A stretch of DNA of 64,000 nt. It comes from Halopenitus salinus (lineage in GTDB: Archaea; Halobacteriota; Halobacteria; Halobacteriales; Haloferacaceae). A program made the position numbers and the translations under genes. The notes under the pieces were generated by a model. The model was given only the letters and a program-made list of their open reading frames with translations. It was not told where the DNA came from and did not search any database. Location of the stretch: positions 72,682 through 136,681 of the forward strand of contig NZ_JBHSXL010000010.1 of assembly GCF_042662125.1 (NCBI RefSeq), written 5' to 3'. Shown here in pieces: positions 8,643 through 17,483 of the stretch. Position 1 is the first letter of the stretch. Every line of letters starts with the position of its first letter.

Positions 8643-9053
8643 CCTCAGATCCCCCCCGTGGACCGCGATCGGTTCGACGTTTCCCCGTGCGCCGGCCTCG
8701 TCTCGGGTGTGCCTGCGTCCATGCGTTCGATCGAAGGACACCTCGACGGACGGGCGTTTCCCCGAACGTATTCGCACGCCTCGACGACGGGTTCGCGATC
8801 GATGATCCCCGTCGAGTCCAGGGATCGCCCGCCCCTCTCGAGCCTGGTCGGTATCTCACTGTGTGGCCGACGTCTCCTCGACAACCGGTCGTCGTCCCCG
8901 AACCGCTCCCCCGGCCACGCGAATCGATTCGACGTCCCGACGCCCTGTCGTTGCGAACGCAGACTGCTGTACGGATTTCGCGATGGGAGAACAAGTAGGG
9001 GGGAGGTCGCGGTGGGGACAATTGTTTATTAATAACCCGTTTCCACTCTACGT
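8643..9053. other. 411-bp intergenic stretch, no gene seen
   Basis: No frame here shows recognisable protein similarity or good haloarchaeal composition; the open frames are short, Arg/Ser-rich shadows. The right end becomes AT-rich and contains the promoter of the GIDE-like gene. The left end carries the leader of the tandem cupins. Confidence 0.5.
9025..9033 (+). promoter_or_regulatory. TATA-type box of the GIDE-like gene
   Basis: TTTATTAAT is centred about 25 nt before the ATG at 9054. This is the spacing expected for a leaderless haloarchaeal transcript and supports that start codon. Confidence 0.5.
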
Positions 9054-9938
9054 ATGCTGGCCTCAAGCACTTCGTTCATCGATTCGATCGCACGGGAGAT
9101 CGCCCTGTGGGGCGGTGTGCTCCTCCTGCTCGCCAGCGTCCTTTCGTTCTACACGGGATGGAACAAGCGGAAGCTGGCCGGGGTCATCTCCGAGACTCCC
9201 CGACGACCGATCGCTGAAGTACGATCGCCGGGGGTGATTCGGATCCGAGGTGAGATCTCTCCACGAGTCCCCCGGGAAACGTTCACGTCCCCGATCAAGG
9301 GTGACGAGAGCTGCGTTCTATCGGCGTGGGAGATCAAAGAAAAATACGACTCTCCGAAGACGAAGTCGTGGGAGCGCTCCGCGTGGGGCGTCAAAACGGT
9401 CCCGTTCTCCCTCTCGAACGACGATGCGGAGCTGCTCGTCGAAATCGATGACGAAGTCGTCGGGAACGAAACGGACGGCGTGTTCACGCCGGAAACCCTG
9501 CTTTCGGCGGACGGCGTCTCCGTCGAGGGACTCCAGTGCGAGTTCGAAGCGTTCGATGCACACGTCGAAACGGATTACGACGAACCCCCGCCGGGACGGG
9601 TCGCGGAATTCTTGGAGCACACCGACGGGCTGTCGGTCGATCCGATGACGACCCTCGCCGGCGATTTCAGCGTTGATGCGAGCAAACGAAAGTACTCCGA
9701 ACAGACGATCAAATCCGGGGACACGGTTAGCGTCCTCGGCTACGCCCGACCTCGACGTGACGGGATGGAGTCAACTGCTCACCCCGCGGATCTGGTGGTG
9801 ACGCCCACGAACGAGTCCACCCTGTACCTCTCACAACGACCGTTCGACGAGATGCCGAACGGTGGTGGGGCCTTGGTGTTCAGTCTACTGACCGGCGTTC
9901 TCGGTACCGGTCTTCTCGCCTTCCGGTTCGTCGCGTAA
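9054..9938 (+). CDS. Membrane protein with GIDE/MULAN-like (beside-a-membrane) domain
   Basis: The 294-residue product has an N-terminal hydrophobic segment (about residues 17-34), a long soluble middle, and a C-terminal hydrophobic segment (about 273-292), which together bracket the domain. The middle resembles the GIDE domain of eukaryotic MULAN/MAPL: RSPGVIRIRGEI near the start, SPIKGDESCVLSAWEIKE, a Trp/Phe-containing segment ending in TVPFSL followed by an acidic strand, then QTIKSGDTVSVLGYA and STLYLSQRPFDEM just before the last helix. No RING finger follows, so ubiquitin ligase activity is not expected. Similar RING-less proteins occur in haloarchaea, but their role is not established. 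The gene stands alone with its own promoter. The family call comes from reading the motif pattern and is moderate. Confidence 0.6.
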   Translation: MLASSTSFIDSIAREIALWGGVLLLLASVLSFYTGWNKRKLAGVISETPRRPIAEVRSPGVIRIRGEISPRVPRETFTSPIKGDESCVLSAWEIKEKYDSPKTKSWERSAWGVKTVPFSLSNDDAELLVEIDDEVVGNETDGVFTPETLLSADGVSVEGLQCEFEAFDAHVETDYDEPPPGRVAEFLEHTDGLSVDPMTTLAGDFSVDASKRKYSEQTIKSGDTVSVLGYARPRRDGMESTAHPADLVVTPTNESTLYLSQRPFDEMPNGGGALVFSLLTGVLGTGLLAFRFVA

Positions 9939-9994
9939 GCCGGATGCTTGGTGTGGCGGATATGGCCGTTCTCTCACCCACGGGACGCCGATTT

Positions 9995-10056
9995 TATATC
10001 GCGAAATGAGATATATCCTGGTGTGAGGAATTGCCACTGTGAAAGATTTTATCACA
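9995..10056 (+). promoter_or_regulatory. Promoter region with two inverted repeats upstream of SDR gene
   Basis: An A/T-rich box overlaps the dyad TATATC (9995-10000) and GATATA (10010-10015). A second dyad, TGTGA (10038-10042) and TCACA (10052-10056), lies between that box and the ATG at 10078. GTGTGA at 10021-10026 can also pair with TCACAC at 10052-10057. The arrangement suggests a regulated promoter with an operator or leader hairpin; no regulator can be named. Confidence 0.35.
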
Positions 10057-10077
10057 CGATGTTGGAATCTTGAGCCG

Positions 10078-10854
10078 ATGGCAGACTCCGAGCTACTCGA
10101 GGGGGAGGTCGCCGTCGTCACCGGCGGCGCGAGCGGTAACGGTCGGGAGATCGCGCTCACGTTCGCCGAGGAGGGCGCGGACGTGGTCGTCGCCGACGTC
10201 AACGAGTCTCCACGCGAGGGCGGCGTGGAGACGCACCGGCGAATCCGGGAGGAAACGGACGCGTCGGCGATCCACGTCGACTGTGACGTCTCGGACGTCG
10301 ACGACGTCTACGCCGCGGTCGAGGCCGCAGAGGAGTTCGGAGGCGTGACCGTGATGGTGAACAACGCGGGCATCACCGAGAGCCGGTCCTTCCTCGAGAC
10401 CACGGAGGACGAGTACGACACCATGATGGACGTCAACGCCAAGGGGACGTTCTTCGGCTCGCAGGCCGCCGCCAAGTCGATGCTGGACGGTGGACGCGAG
10501 GGGTCGATCGTCAACATCTCCAGCACGTCCGGCCTCCGCGGTCGAGCCGACGGCGTGAGTTACTGCACCTCGAAGGGCGGTATCAGGCTGATGACGTACG
10601 CGCTCGCCGACGCGCTGGCTCCGGACATCCGCGTCAACGCGGTGCATCCGGGGTTCACCGACACGGCGATGACGCGCGGCGGGTTCGTCGATCCGGACTC
10701 CAGAGCGGAGTTCTTCGAAAAGGAGATGCCGCTCGGCCGGCCGGGTCAACCGAACGACACCGCCAACGCCGTGCTCTATCTGGCGAGCGACCTCGCGTCG
10801 TTCGTCACCGGCCACTCGCTCGTCGTCGACGGCGGCGTGACCGCGACGAAGTAG
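10078..10854 (+). CDS. Short-chain dehydrogenase/reductase (SDR), FabG-like
   Basis: The 258-residue product is a classical SDR. It has the cofactor-binding TGGASGNGRE (TGxxxGxG) near residue 15, VADVNE after strand 2 (an acidic residue favouring NAD(H)), VNNAG near 95, and the catalytic Ser...Tyr-x-x-x-Lys as ISSTSG...SYCTSKGG. The C-terminus ends with GHSLVVDGGVTA, typical of 3-oxoacyl-ACP-reductase-like SDRs. The substrate cannot be deduced. The ATG at 10078 is preferred over an in-frame codon at 10039 because the fold starts right after it. It converges with purB, with 7 bp between the stop codons. Confidence 0.88.
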   Translation: MADSELLEGEVAVVTGGASGNGREIALTFAEEGADVVVADVNESPREGGVETHRRIREETDASAIHVDCDVSDVDDVYAAVEAAEEFGGVTVMVNNAGITESRSFLETTEDEYDTMMDVNAKGTFFGSQAAAKSMLDGGREGSIVNISSTSGLRGRADGVSYCTSKGGIRLMTYALADALAPDIRVNAVHPGFTDTAMTRGGFVDPDSRAEFFEKEMPLGRPGQPNDTANAVLYLASDLASFVTGHSLVVDGGVTATK

Positions 10855-10861
10855 CGGCGAC

Positions 10862-12343
10862 TCATTCCCCGCGGTCGTCGGGAACGTTCGCCAGCTCGTC
10901 GGCGATCCCCGTGTATCCCGCGGGCGTCAGGGCGTCGAGCTCCGCGCGAACCGATTCGTCGACCGGCAGCTCGGCGAAGAGGTCGCGAAAGTCCGCGAGC
11001 GTGACGCGCTTCCCGCGGGTCAACTCCTTGACGCGCTCGTAGGCCTCGGTGTCGCCCTCCCGTCGCAGGATCGTCTGGACGGCCTCGCCGATGACCTCCG
11101 GGGTCGCCTCGAGCTCCTCGCGCATCACCTGCTCGTTCGGAACGACCTTCCCCAACCCGTCGGCGACCTTCGAGTAGCCGATCAGGCTGTGAGCGAGGGC
11201 GGCACCGACGTTCCGCTTGACGGTCGAGTCGGAGAGGTCCCGCTGGAGCCGGGAGGTGGTGACGTAGTCGGCGAGGAACGTGAGGTCGGCGTTGGCCTTC
11301 GAGAGGTTCCCCTCGCTGTTCTCGAAGTCGATCGGGTTCACCTTGTGGGGCATCGTCGAGGAGCCGGTCTCGCCCGCGACGGTCTCCTGGCCGAGGTAGC
11401 GGTCGGAGACGTAGAGCCAGGCGTCGAGATCCAGATCCCGGAGCACGTTGTTGATCCCCCGCACCGCATCGAAGACGGCGGCCAGGTCGTCACAGGGGTT
11501 CACCTGCGTCGCGAGGTCGACGTGTTCGAGGCCCAGATCGGTCACGAACGACCGGGAGAACGCTCGCCAGTCGACGTCCGGATAGGCGGCCTCGTGGGCG
11601 GCGTAGGTTCCCGACGCGCCGGCGAGCTTGCCGGCGATCCCGTCCGTCGCGTCCTCGAGCCGGCCGAGCCCTCGCCCGAGGCGGGCCGCGTAGACCGCCA
11701 TCTCCTTGCCGAAGGTGGTCGGCGTCGCCGGCTGTCCGTGGGTCCGTGCGAGCATCGGGACGTCCCCGTACTCGTGGGCGAGCGCGGTCAGCTCGTCGCG
11801 CACCTCCCGGATCGCCGGAACGAGAACCTCCTCGATCGCGGGTTTGACGAGGAGTCGGTGGGCGAGGTTGTTCACGTCCTCGCTCGTGAGCCCGAAGTGG
11901 ATCCACGGGAAGAGTCCCTCCGCGTCGCCGATCGGTGCCGTCCTCTCGTTTTCGATCTCCGAGAGCCGAACGCGCAGGAAGTACTCGACCGCCTTCACGT
12001 CGTGGTTCGTCGCCTCGTACCCCTCGGCGCCGTGCACCTCGAGGTCCTTGATCAGGCGGGCGTCGTCGACGTCGAAATCCCGATATACCGACCGTATCGC
12101 GGCGCGAGCGTCCGGACCCAGGTCGATCGGCGTCGCGTCCAGGTCGGCGAGCGCGATCAGGTATTCGGCCTCGACCCGGGTACGGGCCCGCATCAGGCCG
12201 GCCTCGCTCGCGTACGGCGAGAGCGGCTCGGTCCGTCGGGCGTATCGGCCGTCGAGCGGCGAGACGGCCGCGAGCGGGTCGTCCCGCGGAAGGTCGGCGA
12301 TCGCGTGACCGCCGTCGGTACGCGGTCCTCGGTGATCGTGCAT
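10862..12343 (-). CDS. purB: Adenylosuccinate lyase
   Basis: The 493-residue product catalyses two fumarate-releasing steps of purine synthesis: SAICAR to AICAR, and adenylosuccinate to AMP. The fumarase/aspartase superfamily signature GSSTMPHKVNPIDFEN is intact. The N-terminal PLAAVSPLDGRYARRTEPL and the segment TSEDVNNLAHRLLVKPAI are characteristic of PurB. About 20 extra hydrophilic residues precede the family start. The gene is divergent from the purN-purH fusion, so a shared 166-bp promoter region serves two parts of the same pathway. Confidence 0.96.
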   Translation of the reverse strand: MHDHRGPRTDGGHAIADLPRDDPLAAVSPLDGRYARRTEPLSPYASEAGLMRARTRVEAEYLIALADLDATPIDLGPDARAAIRSVYRDFDVDDARLIKDLEVHGAEGYEATNHDVKAVEYFLRVRLSEIENERTAPIGDAEGLFPWIHFGLTSEDVNNLAHRLLVKPAIEEVLVPAIREVRDELTALAHEYGDVPMLARTHGQPATPTTFGKEMAVYAARLGRGLGRLEDATDGIAGKLAGASGTYAAHEAAYPDVDWRAFSRSFVTDLGLEHVDLATQVNPCDDLAAVFDAVRGINNVLRDLDLDAWLYVSDRYLGQETVAGETGSSTMPHKVNPIDFENSEGNLSKANADLTFLADYVTTSRLQRDLSDSTVKRNVGAALAHSLIGYSKVADGLGKVVPNEQVMREELEATPEVIGEAVQTILRREGDTEAYERVKELTRGKRVTLADFRDLFAELPVDESVRAELDALTPAGYTGIADELANVPDDRGE

Positions 12344-12509
12344 GTCCGATGCTGCCGTCGGGGACCGCAAAAGCGTATCGATGGATCGCCCACGGGTGTG
12401 CATACATCACGACGTTTCTGCCTCTAACTCGCGTCCATCTATCCGCGTTCGTGGATCCCCCTCGCCGATCGACCGCAACCCATATGGTCGGCCGCGAGGA
12501 CGCTCGGGT

Positions 12510-14102
12510 ATGAAGATCGCCGGACTGGCCAGCAATCGAGGCCGAAACCTGCTGCACATCGACGACGTGACCCCGGGCGGCGCGGAGCTGTCCGTCGTGT
12601 TGAGCAACCGGGAGGGCGCTCCCGTCGTCGAGTCGGCCGCCGAACGCGGGATCGCCACCGAGGTCGTGGTTCGCGGGTCCGAGGAGTCGCGGGAGTCGCA
12701 CGAACGACGGATCCTCGATCGGCTCTCGAGTTACGACTTCGACCTCGTCTGTCTCGACGGCTACATGCGCGTGTTGACGGACGAGTTCCTCGAGGACGCT
12801 CCGACGACGATCAACGTTCATCCGTCCCTGCTCCCGGCGTTCCCCGGGATGGACGCCCACGAACAGGTCCTCGAGGCCGGCGTCCGCACGACCGGCTGTA
12901 CGGTCCACGTCGTCACGGAGGAGGTCGACGCCGGACCCGTCCTCACCCAGGAGCCGGTGCCGGTCTACGAGGACGACGACGTGGACAGCTTAAAGCAGAG
13001 AGTGCTATATGAATCGGAGTTCGCGGCCTACCCGCGGGTCGTCCGCTGGTTCGCACAGGACCGCGTGACCGTCGACCGGGAGGCGGGCACCGTCTCCATC
13101 GACGGCGACACGGGTGGCGACTTCCCGACCCGACGGTTCGTCTCGGAGGACCGCGGCGATCGGCTCCGGTACGGCGAGAACCCCCACCAGGACGCCGCCC
13201 TCTACGTCGACGACGCCTGCGAGGAGGCCACCGTCGTCGGCGCGCCCCAGCTCAACGAGGGCGCGAAGGGCATGGGCTACAACAACTACAACGACGCCGA
13301 CGCCGCCCTCTCGCTCGTCAAGGAGTTCGAGGAGCCGGCCGCCGCCGTGATCAAACATACGAACCCGGCGGGGTGTGCCACGAGCTCGACGATCGCGGAC
13401 GCCTACGACCGCGCGCTTCGAACTGACGCCAAGTCGGCCTTCGGCGGCATCGTCGCGCTCAACCGCGAGTGCGACGTCGAGACCGCCTCGGCGGTCACCG
13501 ACTCGTTCAAGGAGGTCGTCATCGCGCCGGGCTACACGGACGCGGCCCTCGACGTGCTCACCGAGAAGTCGAACCTGCGGGTGCTCGACGTCGGTCCCCT
13601 CGGCGACCGGGAGGACCGGTTCCACGAGACGCTCACGGAGAAGCCGCTCGTCGGCGGCCGGCTCGTCCAGGAGCGTGACCGGCAGTCGCCGACGCCGGAC
13701 GACCTCGAGGTCGTCACCGAGCGCGAGCCGACCGAGACGGAACTCGAGACGATGTGTTTCGCCTGGCGAACGATCAAACACGTGAAGTCGAACGGCATCG
13801 TCTTCGCCACGGGGACGGAGACGGTCGGGATCGGCATGGGACAGGTCTCCCGCGTCGACGCCGTCACGCTGGCGGCGATGAAGGCCGACAAGGACGCGGA
13901 GGGCAAATCCGCGGCGGGCGCCGTCATGGCCTCCGACGCCTTCTTCCCGTTCCCCGACGGGATCGAGGAGGCCGCCGAGGCCGGCATCGAGGCCGTGGTG
14001 CAACCGGGCGGGTCGGTGAACGACGAGGACGTCATCGAGGCCGCGAACGAACACGGGATGGCGATGGCCTTCACCGGATCGCGAAGCTTCAAACACGATT
14101 GA
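12510..14102 (+). CDS. purH: PurN-PurH fusion: GAR-type formyltransferase domain plus AICAR formyltransferase domain
   Basis: The 530-residue protein has two parts. Residues 1 to about 195 are a PurN-like formyltransferase: MKIAGLASNRGRNL, then NVHPSLLPAFPGMDAHEQ, whose NxHPSLLP holds the catalytic Asn-His, then the GCTVHVVTEEVDAGP block. Residues about 205-530 are the AICAR transformylase part of PurH: LRYGENPHQDAALY, KGMGYNNYNDADAAL, AAVIKHTNPAGCA, and the C-terminal SDAFFPFPDGIEEA. The IMP cyclohydrolase domain that normally begins PurH is missing, so the final ring closure must be done by another enzyme, in archaea typically PurO. The fused layout is known in haloarchaea. The ATG at 12510 begins the PurN domain. 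Confidence 0.93.
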   Translation: MKIAGLASNRGRNLLHIDDVTPGGAELSVVLSNREGAPVVESAAERGIATEVVVRGSEESRESHERRILDRLSSYDFDLVCLDGYMRVLTDEFLEDAPTTINVHPSLLPAFPGMDAHEQVLEAGVRTTGCTVHVVTEEVDAGPVLTQEPVPVYEDDDVDSLKQRVLYESEFAAYPRVVRWFAQDRVTVDREAGTVSIDGDTGGDFPTRRFVSEDRGDRLRYGENPHQDAALYVDDACEEATVVGAPQLNEGAKGMGYNNYNDADAALSLVKEFEEPAAAVIKHTNPAGCATSSTIADAYDRALRTDAKSAFGGIVALNRECDVETASAVTDSFKEVVIAPGYTDAALDVLTEKSNLRVLDVGPLGDREDRFHETLTEKPLVGGRLVQERDRQSPTPDDLEVVTEREPTETELETMCFAWRTIKHVKSNGIVFATGTETVGIGMGQVSRVDAVTLAAMKADKDAEGKSAAGAVMASDAFFPFPDGIEEAAEAGIEAVVQPGGSVNDEDVIEAANEHGMAMAFTGSRSFKHD

Positions 14103-14243
14103 GGTCGGCTCCGTACCGATCGTCGATGTCGTGGGAAACACGGGATCGTCGCCGTCGAATAGGGGTCGTCGACGGCGCGTCACCCGGAACCGTCGACGGC
14201 GCGGAACACAAGAATTGTAACCACGCGTGTGGACCCTCCGTGT

Positions 14244-16076
14244 ATGTCTCCTCCGGGGTCCGAGGACCGGCGAGGGCGCGTCGACGACGCCCTCGATCGT
14301 CGGACGCTCGCGGCCGTGGCGGCCGTGACGGTTCTCGGGCTCGCGCTTCGATTCTATGACCTCGGGGGGAGGGTCTTCCACTGGGACGAGGGCCGCGTCG
14401 GCTACTGGACGCTTCGATACGCCGAGACCGGCCATCTCGAGTACGAGCCGATCATTCACGGGCCGTTTCTGCGGGTCGTAAACGGCGCGCTCTTCGGGAT
14501 CGTTCCGCCCACCGACGCCTCCGCGCGGCTCGTCGTCGCGCTCGTGGGGGGACTCCTCCCGCTCGGTGCGCTGTTGTTTCGATCGCGTCTGGACCGGCTC
14601 GAGACGGTTTCGCTCTCGGCCCTCCTCGCGTTCAACCCGCTTCTCGTCTACTACTCGCGGTTCATGCGCAACGACGTGCTCGTCGGCGCCTTCGCGGTCC
14701 TCGCGCTCGGGTTCGCGATCCGCGCGATCGACGCGCGCCGGGTCGGACACCTGTATGCGGCCGCCGCGCTGCTCGCGCTGTCGCTTTCGACGAAGGCGAA
14801 CACGATCCTCTACGTGCTCTGTTACGTGGGCGCCGGCGCGTTGGTTCTCGACCATCGGATCGCGCGGGACGCCCGACGCGATGGACTTCGCGCGACCATC
14901 GCGGCCGAGATCCGGTCGTATTGGCGTGGACTCTCGGAGATCGCCGGTGACCGTCACCCGGTCGCGTTCGTCCTCGGACACGGCGTCGGCCTCGCCTGCG
15001 TCTTCCTCGCCGTCGTCGTGTTCTTCTACGCGCCCCGGCCGGAGTTTTACGGGGCGATCGGATCCCCGGACGCCTGGTCGGATGTCCTCCACGAGGCGAC
15101 GATCGGCTCCGGCAGGGAGCTCGTCGACCTGTGGATCACGGGCGACATGCAGGGCAATCCCTACCTGACCTATGTGGGTCACGAACTCGAGACCATCGCG
15201 CACGCGGGGGCCGTCACTGCCGTGCTCGCCCTCGCCGGATTCGTCGTGGACGGGCACGTCCGGGGCCGCGGCGGCGTTCCGGCGGGACGCAACCGCGGGT
15301 TCGTCGCCTTCGGCGCCTACTGGGCGGCCGCGAGCCTGGTCGGCTATCCCGCGGCGACCGACATCAACGCGCCGTGGTCGGCGGTCCACATCCTGCTTCC
15401 GGCGACGATCCCGGCCGCCGTGGGACTCGCGTACCTCCTGCGGGAGTGTCGCGCCGCGATCCGCATCGACGACTCCGCGGGGGACGCCCCGACGATCCGC
15501 GTTCCGGAGCCGGGGACCGCGGCGATCGCTTTCCTCATCGTGTTGACCGTGACGGCGGGGCTGTTCGCGCCGACCGTAACCTACTGGAACTCGACGAATC
15601 CGGACCACACCGAGGTCGTCCAGTGGGCCCAGCCGCACAACGACGCGCGCGAGACGATCGACGACGTCGAGGCGATCGCGGCGGCCCACGAGGGCGGCAC
15701 GGACGTCCTGTTCGTCGGGGTCGACCTCGAGTCCCGACAGGACACCTTCAACGTGGCCGATGAATCCGACGCCGATCGGATGCATCCCCCCGGCGGCTGG
15801 ACCGATCGGCTCCCGCTGCCGTGGTACCTCGAGCGGTCGAACGCGCGCGTCGACAGCGTCAGCGCGGACGGCGAGGACGCCCCCGATCTCGATCGGGCGC
15901 TCGCGGACGCGCCGCCCGTCGTGATCGTACACGCGAGCGCGCGCGATGATGTCGACCCCCACCTCGACGGCTACCTCGTGCGCGAACACGAGCTGCGGCT
16001 GTGGAACTTCCGCGTCGCCTTCTTCATCGAGGAGGACGCGCTGCGCGACGCGCGAAACGAGTCCCCTGCCGCGTGA
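14244..16076 (+). CDS. Agl23-type (TIGR03663) membrane glycosylation-associated protein
   Basis: The 610-residue polytopic protein resembles archaeal 'flippase activity-associated' Agl23 proteins and, more widely, GT39/ArnT-like dolichyl-phosphate sugar transferases. The first predicted loop carries FHWDEGRVGYWTLRY, with the acidic pair expected at the catalytic position of GT-C enzymes. About ten hydrophobic helices follow (for example near residues 20-40, 90-110, 145-160, 170-185 and 425-445). A soluble C-terminal region of about 150 residues comes last. A role in lipid-linked glycan assembly for surface proteins is likely, but no other agl gene is adjacent, although a nucleotidyltransferase lies 26 kb away. 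The ATG at 14244 is chosen; a GTG at 14229 is possible. Confidence 0.78.
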   Translation: MSPPGSEDRRGRVDDALDRRTLAAVAAVTVLGLALRFYDLGGRVFHWDEGRVGYWTLRYAETGHLEYEPIIHGPFLRVVNGALFGIVPPTDASARLVVALVGGLLPLGALLFRSRLDRLETVSLSALLAFNPLLVYYSRFMRNDVLVGAFAVLALGFAIRAIDARRVGHLYAAAALLALSLSTKANTILYVLCYVGAGALVLDHRIARDARRDGLRATIAAEIRSYWRGLSEIAGDRHPVAFVLGHGVGLACVFLAVVVFFYAPRPEFYGAIGSPDAWSDVLHEATIGSGRELVDLWITGDMQGNPYLTYVGHELETIAHAGAVTAVLALAGFVVDGHVRGRGGVPAGRNRGFVAFGAYWAAASLVGYPAATDINAPWSAVHILLPATIPAAVGLAYLLRECRAAIRIDDSAGDAPTIRVPEPGTAAIAFLIVLTVTAGLFAPTVTYWNSTNPDHTEVVQWAQPHNDARETIDDVEAIAAAHEGGTDVLFVGVDLESRQDTFNVADESDADRMHPPGGWTDRLPLPWYLERSNARVDSVSADGEDAPDLDRALADAPPVVIVHASARDDVDPHLDGYLVREHELRLWNFRVAFFIEEDALRDARNESPAA

Positions 16077-16191
16077 TAGCGTGTCTCGGATCCCTGCCGC
16101 TCGTCTCGGATCGCTGATACGGCATGGTGTGCCCCGCTCGTGCGTCCGGACGATCCGCGTTCGTGGACATTCGGTCGTCGCATGAGGTAAC

Positions 16192-16198
16192 CCTTATG
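16192..16198 (+). promoter_or_regulatory. TATA-type box of purK
   Basis: CCTTATG lies 25-31 nt before a GTG at 16223. This favours that codon over ATGs at 16196 and 16208, the first of which overlaps the box itself. Confidence 0.4.
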
Positions 16199-16222
16199 CA
16201 CCGACGTATGCAACCCCCGCGC

Positions 16223-17452
16223 GTGACAGTCACGCTACCAGGGCCGACGCTCGGGATCGTCGGCGGCGGCCAGCTCGGGCGGATGATCGGCGAGGCGGTC
16301 GCGCGCCTCGGCGTGCGGATCGTCGTGCTCGATCCGACGCCCGACTGCCCGGCCTCGCCGGTGGTCGACGACCAGATCGTCGGCGACTTCGACGACGAGG
16401 CGGCGATCCGGGAGCTCGCGAGGCGCTCGGACGTGCTCACCTACGAGATCGAGCTCGCCGACCCGGACGTCCTCGCCGACGCGAGCGAAACGCACGACGT
16501 TCCCGTCCACCCCGATCCGGGGACGCTCTCGACGATCCAGGACAAGCTGGTCCAAAAGCGGGCCCTCGCGGACGCCGGCATCCCGGTGCCGGAGTTCCGG
16601 GCGGTCTCGTCGGTGGCCGACCTCGAGGACGCGCTCGAGGAGTTCGACGAGGTCATGTTGAAGGCGAGGGAGGGCGGCTACGACGGACGCGGGAACCGGC
16701 CCGTGACCGACCCGACGGAGGCGGAGGCGGCGATCGACGAGATCGGCTCGAACGCGATGGCCGAGACGTTCGTCCCCTTCGAGCGCGAGCTCGCGGTCAT
16801 CGGGGTGGCGGGCGCGGACGGGATCCGGACGTACCCCGTGACCGAGACGATCCACCGCGAGGAGATCCTCCGCGAGAGCGCGACGCCGGCCCGGACGGAC
16901 GACGCCGTGGCCCGCCGCGCGCAGTCGGTCGCCCGGGACGTCCTCGACGTCCTCGATGGCCGCGGCGTCTACGGCATCGAGCTGTTCGAGACCCCCTCGG
17001 GCGGGATCCTCGTCAACGAGATCGCGCCGCGCCCGCATAACTCCGGCCACTGGACCATCGAGGGCGCGCGGACATCCCAGTTCGAGAACCACGTCAGAGC
17101 CGTCCTCGGGTGGCCGCTCGGACCGACCGACCTCCGGGGGCCGACCGCGATCGCGAACGTCCTCGGCGACGTCGAGGAGCCCGAACCGGCGACCCTCTCG
17201 GGCGTCGAGTCGATTCTCGAAGCTCCGGACGCGAGCCTCCACTGGTACGGCAAGGAGGACGTTCGTCCGCTCCGAAAGATGGGACACCTGACCGTGACCG
17301 GATCGGAGGCGGCGGGCGACGACGTCGACTCCGCCGCGAGCGGCGAGGACCAACGCTTCGGGGACGCCGTCGGCGGTCCCGCGGACGACGTCGAAGACCG
17401 ACTCGATCGCGCACGCGAGCTGCGCGACGCCGTCACGTTCACCGACGAGTAA
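16223..17452 (+). CDS. purK: N5-carboxyaminoimidazole ribonucleotide synthase
   Basis: The 409-residue ATP-grasp enzyme converts AIR, ATP and bicarbonate to N5-CAIR. The N-terminus is VTVTLPGPTLGIVGGGQLGRM, the PurK signature. The ATP-grasp core follows, with QDKLVQKRALADAGIPVP, KAREGGYDGRGNRPV and the metal-binding EIAPRPHNSGHWTIEGA. The C-terminus has an acidic extension of about 40 residues beyond the usual family end. The start was chosen as the GTG at 16223 because the box at 16192-16198 gives leaderless spacing; ATG 16208 would add five residues. purE follows 31 bp later, an operon arrangement that pairs the two consecutive reactions. Confidence 0.94.
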   Translation: MTVTLPGPTLGIVGGGQLGRMIGEAVARLGVRIVVLDPTPDCPASPVVDDQIVGDFDDEAAIRELARRSDVLTYEIELADPDVLADASETHDVPVHPDPGTLSTIQDKLVQKRALADAGIPVPEFRAVSSVADLEDALEEFDEVMLKAREGGYDGRGNRPVTDPTEAEAAIDEIGSNAMAETFVPFERELAVIGVAGADGIRTYPVTETIHREEILRESATPARTDDAVARRAQSVARDVLDVLDGRGVYGIELFETPSGGILVNEIAPRPHNSGHWTIEGARTSQFENHVRAVLGWPLGPTDLRGPTAIANVLGDVEEPEPATLSGVESILEAPDASLHWYGKEDVRPLRKMGHLTVTGSEAAGDDVDSAASGEDQRFGDAVGGPADDVEDRLDRARELRDAVTFTDE

Positions 17453-17483
17453 CCCCCGAATCCACGCTTTCGACAGACCGACA

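Noticed and set aside
13005..15989. A 994-codon antisense frame across purH and agl23
   Set aside because: It spans two well-supported genes on the other strand and shows no family motifs; GC-bias artefact.
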